Notes under the pieces: generated by a model | Databases searched by the model: none | What the model was told of the DNA's origin: nothing | The model's input: only the letters and a program-made list of their open reading frames with translations | Shown here: piece after piece, positions 24,865 to 31,378 of the stretch | Position numbering within the stretch: position 1 is the first letter of the stretch | Layout: each line of letters begins with the position of its first letter | Made by a program: the position numbers and the translations under genes | NCBI GenBank assembly: GCA_035555975.1 | Contig: DATMFV010000100.1 | Coordinates: 1-64,000, forward strand | From: DATMFV01 sp035555975 | GTDB lineage: Bacteria; Verrucomicrobiota; Verrucomicrobiia; Chthoniobacterales; Chthoniobacteraceae | DNA length: 64,000 nucleotides | Reading direction: 5' to 3'

Positions 24865-25695
24865 ATGGCTTACGTGCTCGCTCCCAGTATTTTCCGATTT
24901 GTTGAAACGTCCAATGATTCCCTTGTTGGGCGTGGAACAAGTTACCCTTTTGGATACACTCTGGAAGAGCTTGGCCTTTTATGGAGAGTAAAGAGGTTCC
25001 GAACGAACTTCGATATCAATATTGACATCACGACGGAATTCCCGAACTACATCCAAAGATCTGTTTTTAGCGGAGCTTACAGTGAAGCTTCTCCGTGGCC
25101 GTATCGGATAAATACATGGAATCCTGCGTGGGATGAACGCTGGCTGGCTCACTCAAGAATCCTCCACAACTACGCGAGGAAAATGTTTGAAGGCGGGTGG
25201 AAAATCTATCGCGATGGTGTTTTGTACAGTGAGAGCGATGCCAAGGTTGGTCTTTGGAATGACAATCCCACGAATCGAGCTAAGTTAGATGTATTCTTTG
25301 ATGGATATTTGATTAATGGCCTAGTTTACCCCAGGATGGTGTTTGATTGCGAGGTATGGATTTCATCAAATTCGTTTTATCGCATCGGATATCTTACTTA
25401 TTCTACCGGTGATATCTTGTCTGATAACATCCTGTTTTCTAATCCTATTGATCCCAGCGAGACCACCCCGCTTTATGTGGATTCTTCTCTTTCAGGATCG
25501 CCATCGAATGCATTGCTAAAGATTCTTCCTGAAGAATACTACCAATACGACCCCGGCGACACCGACCCCTACCCCGGAAAGGACGGTTCCGGCCCCATCT
25601 ACGACTCTGCAACCGGCGCGCAGCTCCGCAACCCCTTCGCGATCGTCAAGCGCGGCGACGGCACCTTCTACAACCCCAACTACGTTGCGCCGTGA
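24865..25695 (+). CDS. Hypothetical tail protein, low-GC central part
   Basis: 276 residues, Tyr/Trp/Asn/Ser-rich and beta-structured. The middle (about 25010-25460) is clearly AT-richer than the flanking genes, whereas the last 60 codons return to phage-typical GC and contain a Pro/Asp/Gly-rich segment (YDPGDTDPYPGKDGSGP). This mosaic is typical of host-range proteins that exchange by recombination. Possibly a receptor-contacting or fibre-attachment protein. Confidence 0.55.
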   Translation: MAYVLAPSIFRFVETSNDSLVGRGTSYPFGYTLEELGLLWRVKRFRTNFDINIDITTEFPNYIQRSVFSGAYSEASPWPYRINTWNPAWDERWLAHSRILHNYARKMFEGGWKIYRDGVLYSESDAKVGLWNDNPTNRAKLDVFFDGYLINGLVYPRMVFDCEVWISSNSFYRIGYLTYSTGDILSDNILFSNPIDPSETTPLYVDSSLSGSPSNALLKILPEEYYQYDPGDTDPYPGKDGSGPIYDSATGAQLRNPFAIVKRGDGTFYNPNYVAP

Positions 25696-25720
25696 GTTGA
25701 CACCAACCCTTTGATAAATG
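25696..25720 (+). promoter_or_regulatory. GTTGACAC motif, 14 nt before ATG 25718
   Basis: GTTGACAC at 25696-25703 directly follows the preceding stop codon and is 14 nt before the fibre start. No Shine-Dalgarno sequence between. Confidence 0.45.
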
Positions 25721-26602
25721 GCACTCGTCAAAATTAACCTGAGCGATATCTTTGGGGAAGGCTTCTCTTCCCGGGTCGTATTCGCGCCGCTTGAAACCCC
25801 GTGGATCAACGGCGACTGGTCGCTGGTCGCCACCAAGACGACCGAAGTCGTCACCAACAGCGCCGGTCTGGCAGACGTGACCCTTCTTGCGGGCCAGTAC
25901 CGCGTCACGTTTCCCCGATACACTGAGGACGTGCTCACCATCGGCGTTCCCGACGACGGCGGGGAATATGACTTCGCCCTCTTGATCAACGCTGGGGGGA
26001 CGAATATCCCGACTCCTCCGCATTGGCAAGGGCCGCAGGGCGAGGCTGCAACGATCGCGATCGACTCTACCGAAACCCTCGCGCCGGGAGAAAGCGCTAC
26101 CGTAGAGAACATTGGCGACGAGAACAATGCCGCCTTGAAGTTTGGTATCCCGAAGGGCGACAAGGGGGTTGACGGCAATGCGGCCACGATCAGCGTGGAT
26201 TCCGTGGAGACCGTCGAGCCAGGCCAGCCCGCTGAAGTTACAAATATCGGCACGGAATCGGCTGCGGCGCTCAAATTCAAGATTCCGCGAGGGGAAGATG
26301 GTGATCCCGGCAAGGACTACACCCGCGCACACGAAGCATTGACCGGCACCGCCATCGATCTATCCAGCGGCAGCGATATCATCTACTACGCTACCCTCTC
26401 CGGGGCGGTCACCTACACCTTTGACGGTGCAGCCAACGGCACGATTGCCCTGATCCGGTTTTCCAACACCGGGGGGCACGCCGTCACCTGGCCGGGTACG
26501 GTACAGTGGATGATGGGAGTTCCGCCGCCCGACGTGTTGCCTGATGGCTGCATGGTTATGCTGATCGTCATCAACGGCGTTGTTATCGGGGGGTGGGCAT
26601 GA
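25718..26602 (+). CDS. Tail fibre with collagen-like modules
   Basis: 294 residues. N-terminal attachment part (1-95), then two collagen-like G-x-y runs flanking repeated 40-residue modules of the type found in phage fibres (ATIAIDSTETLAPGESATVENIG and ATISVDSVETVEPGQPAEVTNIG, each cut short here), and a beta-rich C-terminal knob. It should form trimers at the tail tip. Confidence 0.75.
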   Translation: MALVKINLSDIFGEGFSSRVVFAPLETPWINGDWSLVATKTTEVVTNSAGLADVTLLAGQYRVTFPRYTEDVLTIGVPDDGGEYDFALLINAGGTNIPTPPHWQGPQGEAATIAIDSTETLAPGESATVENIGDENNAALKFGIPKGDKGVDGNAATISVDSVETVEPGQPAEVTNIGTESAAALKFKIPRGEDGDPGKDYTRAHEALTGTAIDLSSGSDIIYYATLSGAVTYTFDGAANGTIALIRFSNTGGHAVTWPGTVQWMMGVPPPDVLPDGCMVMLIVINGVVIGGWA

Positions 26603-27393
26603 TCCCAGTGGTTAATATCTTGCGGTCACGATGGGACGTAGATGCGCTTGACTATATTCGTCGGTCTGCGGCGGCTGATGGTCAGCCGGCCACGGCGGAG
26701 CGACTGATGGCAGTCAACGATCTGGTTAAGACGCTCAAGTCTACGCCTTCACCTCTCCCGGGCGTCAGCAACTGGGATGCGATGAAAGCAACGTGCCTGC
26801 TCGCCGGGCCGCAGACGCTGGCAGGAGCGCTGATCCCGTTACGCGGACCTGCGCCCACCAACATCAATTTCGTTTCAGGGGATTACCATCCTGTGAATGG
26901 GTTGAAGGGCAACGGATCGAGTAAGACGCTGCTCACAAACTACACCAACGACGGAACCGCAATAGATCAACACGTTTCGGTGTTTTGTTCGACGGTCTTT
27001 GCTGATTCGGGCAACAACACGAATTACATTGGAAACGTATCAGGATCGGAGGGAGTCACCAGAATTGTAAACACTGGCGATGCTATAAGTTTCAGATTGA
27101 TTGATTGGGGCGGTAAAAACAATATACCATACCCTGCTGCTCCCAACAACCGAGGATTTCTGGGCCTCTCCAGTATCCCTAATCAGTCGAGCCAAGTTGC
27201 TTATGCCCTCCCAAATTCAGATGGAATAGGAACAAGAACGAATTACGCCATCTACAACACTCCTTTCTACGTATATAGCAACAGCACCGGAAATTTTTCT
27301 GCGGCTCAGCTTTCTTTTTTCAGCGTCGGTAAAACTGTTGATCTGATCGCCATGCGTTCGGCTCTCAACGCTTACATGGAGGCGATCGCATGA
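26599..27393 (+). CDS. Putative receptor-binding protein
   Basis: 264 residues from ATG 26599 (overlaps the fibre stop). The first 70 residues keep phage-typical GC; from about 26880 to 27330 GC falls, and the protein becomes rich in Asn, Ser, Thr, Gly and Tyr, resembling lectin-like or LamG-like ends of receptor-binding proteins. Not recognised; assigned by composition and position. Confidence 0.45.
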   Translation: MIPVVNILRSRWDVDALDYIRRSAAADGQPATAERLMAVNDLVKTLKSTPSPLPGVSNWDAMKATCLLAGPQTLAGALIPLRGPAPTNINFVSGDYHPVNGLKGNGSSKTLLTNYTNDGTAIDQHVSVFCSTVFADSGNNTNYIGNVSGSEGVTRIVNTGDAISFRLIDWGGKNNIPYPAAPNNRGFLGLSSIPNQSSQVAYALPNSDGIGTRTNYAIYNTPFYVYSNSTGNFSAAQLSFFSVGKTVDLIAMRSALNAYMEAIA

Positions 27394-27791
27394 CTCCGGA
27401 AGAAATTGATCTTTTACGCGACCTCTCGGCTCCGCTGGTGGAAAATCCGTTGCCGTGGAGCGAGCTTTCAAGCGAACAACAGTCGGCTTTCCGGCTGCTG
27501 ATGCCTGATGCCGATACCGGGTTCACGGAGGAGCAACGCACGTGGATCAACCTTTGGTGGTTGCCGGTGAGTGCCGAGCAGGCGGCGGACATAAAAGCAA
27601 AGGCCCCCACGGGCAATCAGTATCCGGGACGGGAGGATATCCACGGCGACCTATTCGTCAGCGTTGACCTGCTCTCCGATGCACTCGACGGCGGGCGGCT
27701 GGCGGCGCTGCTGCCGATCCTGGAAACCCTGCCGCTGACCTACAAACCGCCGGAAGAATGGCCGCAACCAATACCTGAAGAACAACCATGA
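27390..27791 (+). CDS. Hypothetical phage protein, possible fibre-associated chaperone
   Basis: 133 residues, acidic, Trp/Leu/Pro-rich, no signal peptide or membrane segment. Located just after the tail-tip genes and overlapping by 4 nt both upstream and downstream. Tail-fibre chaperones often lie here; there is no sequence proof. Confidence 0.45.
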   Translation: MTPEEIDLLRDLSAPLVENPLPWSELSSEQQSAFRLLMPDADTGFTEEQRTWINLWWLPVSAEQAADIKAKAPTGNQYPGREDIHGDLFVSVDLLSDALDGGRLAALLPILETLPLTYKPPEEWPQPIPEEQP

Positions 27792-28000
27792 GCAGAGACG
27801 AACACGAGAAAATCGACGTGTTAATCGAGCGGATCGACAACCTCTCCGAACGTCTGGAACGGTTTGAGATGATCGCTGAAAAGCAGTTTGTCACGCGCGC
27901 GGAGTTCTGGCCGGTGAGGGCCTTGGTGTACGGGTGCGTGAGCATCGTGCTTGTTGCCGTGGTCAGCGCTGCGGTGACCCTTGTTGTAAGAGTGGGTTAA
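27788..28000 (+). CDS. Small membrane protein with coiled coil (holin/lysis-associated)
   Basis: 70 residues. Amphipathic coiled coil at 5-40 (EKIDVLIERIDNLSERLERF) followed by one transmembrane helix at 45-68. This layout is common among lysis-cassette proteins of the XhlA or small-holin kind. Overlaps the previous stop. Confidence 0.55.
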   Translation: MSRDEHEKIDVLIERIDNLSERLERFEMIAEKQFVTRAEFWPVRALVYGCVSIVLVAVVSAAVTLVVRVG

Positions 28001-28004
28001 ATCT

Positions 28005-28250
28005 ATGAAAGCGATTTTTCTTATTTCGTTTTTTGCCCTGGCCGGTTGTAGCTCGCTGCCGGAATCAGCCCCCCGTCCAGCGGATGCCGCCGGGGCCGCA
28101 GGGCGGCAGATTGCGAGCGCCCGCGAAAGCAACGCCGCCGCGCGCCAGGCGGCGGCCAGCGTGCGGGATGAAGTCGCCAAGGCACAGACCAGTGCGGAGG
28201 CCATCTCTCGCCTGGCTGATCGTCTTATCGGAAAGGAGCCGACGCCATGA
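28005..28250 (+). CDS. Small outer-membrane lipoprotein, o-spanin candidate
   Basis: 81 residues. Signal peptide with lipobox LAGC (Cys at about 15), then a charged Ala-rich helical tail. Size and position fit an outer-membrane spanin subunit (Rz1-like), with the inner-membrane partner being the next gene, which overlaps by 4 nt. Confidence 0.6.
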   Translation: MKAIFLISFFALAGCSSLPESAPRPADAAGAAGRQIASARESNAAARQAAASVRDEVAKAQTSAEAISRLADRLIGKEPTP

Positions 28251-28744
28251 AGTTCGTTTTCCTGATGCTGATGCTGGCCACTGCAGGGGGCGCTGACTTG
28301 ACCCGGGAAGAGGTTCGGGCCATCGGCGGCCAGATCAAGCAGCTCGCCCGCGAACAGGAGGCTTCTCTCCAAAATGCCCGGCGGCAGATCAACCGGCTGA
28401 CCGTCCGGCTCGATGCGCAGGGCGACGCCCTGGAGTCGGCTAACGCCGCCGTGGAGCGCCACAAGCAGGAAGCCGCCAAGCTGACCGAGATGTTCGAGGG
28501 ATCGGAGCGCCGCCGGGCGGAACTGGAAAAGAAGAGCCTTGAACAGGCGGCGGAGATCAAGACCCTCGCCGCCTCTAACCGGAAGCTCAGAACCTACATC
28601 GCCGGGTTCGTCGCGCTCCTGGTGTTCCTGGCCATCAAGTCCATCGTCGACAAGTTCGGCCTCGTGCTCCCGTTCTGGTGGCGGTGGTTGATCCCTGCCG
28701 CCGGTGCCGGAGCGGTCTTCACCATCATTTTCCTGATTTTATGA
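28247..28744 (+). CDS. Membrane coiled-coil protein, i-spanin/holin candidate
   Basis: 165 residues. N-terminal signal-like hydrophobic stretch (1-15), a long periplasmic coiled coil (20-110) and two C-terminal transmembrane helices (about 113-133 and 143-163). The coiled coil resembles i-spanins, but two C-terminal helices are atypical. Overlaps the next ATG. Confidence 0.5.
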   Translation: MKFVFLMLMLATAGGADLTREEVRAIGGQIKQLAREQEASLQNARRQINRLTVRLDAQGDALESANAAVERHKQEAAKLTEMFEGSERRRAELEKKSLEQAAEIKTLAASNRKLRTYIAGFVALLVFLAIKSIVDKFGLVLPFWWRWLIPAAGAGAVFTIIFLIL

Positions 28745-29067
28745 AACGCATCGTTCAATACGTCCTCTACTGGCGGGAAATCTACGTCTTCATCCCGCTG
28801 GCGGTCGCCTCCCTCTGGTGGCATCAGTGGATTTACGCCTCCCTCATGGGTGGCCGGTCGTCGGTTGATCCCCCCACCGACCTGATCAACATCTCCCGAT
28901 CCCTATATTTCATTTTTTTGATGGGGGCGATTGTCGGCCTCTTCCAAAAGCATCTCTTTGGGTACCGCAGCAAAGGGGGTGCTCCACGACTGCGGGATGA
29001 CATCTACGACACATGCGTTACCATCTTCCTTTTCGTTTTCGTGCTGGTCTGCTTCCGCTCGCTCTGA
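28741..29067 (+). CDS. Three-helix membrane protein, holin candidate
   Basis: 108 residues from ATG 28741. Hydrophobic segments at about 13-35, 50-70 and 85-105 give a class I holin-like topology. Its 3' end overlaps the lysozyme gene in a different frame by 55 nt. Best holin candidate in the cassette. Confidence 0.55.
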   Translation: MKRIVQYVLYWREIYVFIPLAVASLWWHQWIYASLMGGRSSVDPPTDLINISRSLYFIFLMGAIVGLFQKHLFGYRSKGGAPRLRDDIYDTCVTIFLFVFVLVCFRSL

Positions 29068-29768
29068 TCGGCCTTCTGGCCGGGTGCGGTCCGAAGAAAG
29101 AGCCACTTGAACCCCGGACTCCTGATCCCACTCCAACGCCGACGCCGGTCTACGCCCTTCCGGACACCACGGTTCTTCTCTCCCCGAAGGGTTACCAACT
29201 GATCCTCGACTTCGAAGTCGGCGGCGGCAGGGCCTACTACTCGAAGTTCCTTGCCCGGCCTACGGTACCCCCGGCGCAGTCGGGTTTGACCATCGGCGTC
29301 GGTTACGATTGCGGCCACTACTCGAAGCCGGTCATCCTCCGGGACTGGGATCGATTGCCGAAGCCGCAGCCCGCCCGACTCTCGGAGGCCGCCGGGAAAA
29401 AACAAGCCGCCGCCCGGGCGGTGTTGGCGAAGGTCAAGGACATCCTGATCCCTTGGGCGGACGCCGAAGCCGTCTTTAATGACGTGACGCTCGCGCAATA
29501 CTACGCGCTGGCGAAGTCGGCCTATCCCGGCCTTGAAGCCCTCCACCCCGACGCCCAGGCCGTACTCGTCTCGCTCGTCTTCAACCGGGGGAGCGGCATG
29601 GTCGGCGCGAGCCGGGCGGAGATGCGCAACATCAAACCGCTGGTTCTCAAGCGGGACTATCATGGGATCGCCGCTGAAATCCGCAGCATGAAACGGCTCT
29701 GGCCGAACATCAAGGGGTTGCTCCGCCACCGGGAAGCCGAAGCCACGCTGATGGAGGCTTGCGGGTGA
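29013..29768 (+). CDS. Lysozyme-type endolysin with lipoprotein signal
   Basis: 251 residues. Residues 1-26 form a signal peptide ending in the lipobox LLAGCG, followed by a Pro/Thr-rich linker (about 30-45). The catalytic domain has the T4/pesticin-like pattern: FEVGGGRAYYSKFL (putative Glu), then GLTIGVGYDCGH, and a C-terminal SLVFNRGSGMVG. It degrades peptidoglycan. Exported lipoprotein lysozymes are unusual among endolysins, which normally lack a signal or use a signal-anchor; the holin may then only trigger activation. Confidence 0.8.
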   Translation: MRYHLPFRFRAGLLPLALIGLLAGCGPKKEPLEPRTPDPTPTPTPVYALPDTTVLLSPKGYQLILDFEVGGGRAYYSKFLARPTVPPAQSGLTIGVGYDCGHYSKPVILRDWDRLPKPQPARLSEAAGKKQAAARAVLAKVKDILIPWADAEAVFNDVTLAQYYALAKSAYPGLEALHPDAQAVLVSLVFNRGSGMVGASRAEMRNIKPLVLKRDYHGIAAEIRSMKRLWPNIKGLLRHREAEATLMEACG

Positions 29769-29820
29769 GGCGAGGGGTGTAAATCCCATTTGAACAGATT
29801 TGAAGGATGCGCGCCAAAAA

Positions 29821-29884
29821 AGGCCCTAAAATCGTCATAAAACGCCGATTTCCCGAAAAACCCACCTAGGAAGGCCCTAAAAAT
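29821..29884 (+). repeat. Direct repeat AGGCCCTAAAA, possible integrase arm sites
   Basis: AGGCCCTAAAA occurs at 29821-29831 and 29872-29882, 51 bp apart, next to the tRNA-tail. Spaced 10-bp-class direct repeats beside att are typical of integrase arm-type sites. Confidence 0.4.
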
Positions 29885-29898
29885 AGCCGCTTTTCAGG

Positions 29899-29923
29899 GG
29901 TTCGAGTCCCACCCAACCCACCA
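29899..29923 (+). other. Right prophage attachment site: tRNA 3' end
   Basis: GGTTCGAGTCCCACC (29899-29913) followed by CAACCC and ACCA reads as the T-loop, T-stem 3' strand, acceptor 3' strand (CCAACCC), discriminator A and encoded CCA of a tRNA. The upstream part (D and anticodon arms) is absent and the T-stem 5' strand does not pair fully, as expected of a duplicated tRNA tail left by tRNA-targeted integration. The intact tRNA should lie at the far left end of the prophage, outside the window. Confidence 0.7.
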
Positions 29924-30003
29924 TAGCCCACCTCCCGACTCTCAGGCGATGATGGTATCTCTGCAGTGGAGGGTGCGCAGGTTCGTCATGGTCATGCCCC
30001 CGG

Positions 30004-31101
30004 TTACTCTCCTTTAATTTCCTCAGCCAATCTTATCGGCCAGTCTGGTTCGTTGAAGAAATCGGGTTTCTCAGCCCGATAGCGTGCTGTACGCTTGAGG
30101 AACTCTTCGTTTTCCGGGGTTCCTGCCCTGCCGATTTCCGGGAGCCGTTCGACGGCATGACGTTGAGCGAGTTCAGGATATTCTCTATAAATGGCAAGTT
30201 TGGCTTGTCGTGCCTGTTCTCGCTCTTCTTTAATTCGTTTTTGTGCCGCTTGCCTGATTCTTTGCAGCTTTGCTTCTCTTTCTTGTTCGGCTTGCAGTTT
30301 TTCCTGATCTTTTCGGAGCATTTCAGCCAATTTCCCCCCGTTTTCTTTTTCCCATTGGTCGCTTTTGTCTTTCAAGGTTTTTGCTATTTCCTGGATGTTG
30401 TCAAAATGGAAGACCCCTGTCTTTGCTGCCAAGTCCTCACTGGTTGTAGTAAAAACCAGAGATTGATATCCGTTTGACGTTGATAGGTTATCATTTGATA
30501 ATAATATTTTTCCGGGAGCGTTAATCGCTACAAACCAGAAATATAATTCCTCCTCGTCGCCCACCAGTCTTTTACCTCTGGCAACCAGTACATACTCGCC
30601 CGATTTTATATCATTGAAGAAAAATTTTCCATCAGCATCGGATTTCTCGGAAGCTTTAGGGCGAGGCATTCCGTCCAGGTAGTAAAACCCGGATTTTAAA
30701 CACAAACTTGCTGATAAGACAGATAGGAGCCGGGCTCGAACTTTATCAAGGAGATCGGATTTTTCATAATAATCAGACACAAGTTGCTTTCGGTCTGGAT
30801 CATTAAAGGGAATATCCAAGGGCTCTTTGGCTTTCGCATATAGAGCCTCAAGGACTCTTTTTCGGTTTGTCCATTCATCGGCTAACTCTTCAAGATTGGC
30901 TTTGATTGCAGCGGCTTGATTTATTTTGGTTGCTATATGATTTACCACAACATCCTTGTCGTATAAATTCACTCGAATCAGGGGGAGCTTTATGGCGGTT
31001 CCTCCTTTTGTAGCAATAAAGATTTGTCCTTCAATTTCGCTTCCGGAAATCAAGGGAGGCATGCCTATGAGCGCGACGGCGATGATCAGAAACAATTTCA
31101 T
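30004..31101 (-). CDS. Secreted hypothetical protein with carboxypeptidase-regulatory-like domain
   Basis: 365 residues. Signal peptide 1-20 (ends LISGS), beta domain at 22-60, a helical segment, and a segment SDADGKFFFNDIKSGEYVLVA that matches CarboxypepD_reg/Cna-B-like beta sandwiches. C-terminal 130 residues are a charged coiled coil. Shine-Dalgarno AAGGAAGG lies upstream of the ATG. GC is distinctly lower than the rest of the host region, and it is the first gene past the attachment site; it may be an acquired gene. The 277 nt to gcvP show no recognisable motif. Confidence 0.65.
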   Translation of the reverse strand: MKLFLIIAVALIGMPPLISGSEIEGQIFIATKGGTAIKLPLIRVNLYDKDVVVNHIATKINQAAAIKANLEELADEWTNRKRVLEALYAKAKEPLDIPFNDPDRKQLVSDYYEKSDLLDKVRARLLSVLSASLCLKSGFYYLDGMPRPKASEKSDADGKFFFNDIKSGEYVLVARGKRLVGDEEELYFWFVAINAPGKILLSNDNLSTSNGYQSLVFTTTSEDLAAKTGVFHFDNIQEIAKTLKDKSDQWEKENGGKLAEMLRKDQEKLQAEQEREAKLQRIRQAAQKRIKEEREQARQAKLAIYREYPELAQRHAVERLPEIGRAGTPENEEFLKRTARYRAEKPDFFNEPDWPIRLAEEIKGE

Positions 31102-31378
31102 TTTCCTTCCTTTTCTTTCATTGCCTTTGTTTACTTTTTCCCCGGCGCTGCGGTCAATCCCACGATGTTCCCTGACGTGTTTTTACAAGGATGTTCCTGT
31201 AACACTCCGGGGCCGCCATGTCTCGTATCGGAGCGTACCGCGAACCGGAAGGGCGAACAAGCGCCTCCCCCGAATCCTCTCTTTCGGCGGAATCTTGTCG
31301 CGTTGGGGCCGGTTTTCGCGTATCGGTCATCGCTTCTACGCTTGATTTGCCGTCCGTCGCCTTTACCTTATCAACTCC

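Noticed and set aside
1..29923. CRISPR array, integrase, transposase or diversity-generating retroelement in the prophage
   Set aside because: No regularly spaced repeats, no recombinase motif and no reverse transcriptase (YxDD) were seen. The integrase is presumed outside the window.
31102..31378. Glycine riboswitch upstream of gcvP
   Set aside because: I could not find the conserved glycine aptamer core words; the leader is pyrimidine-rich without clear paired segments.
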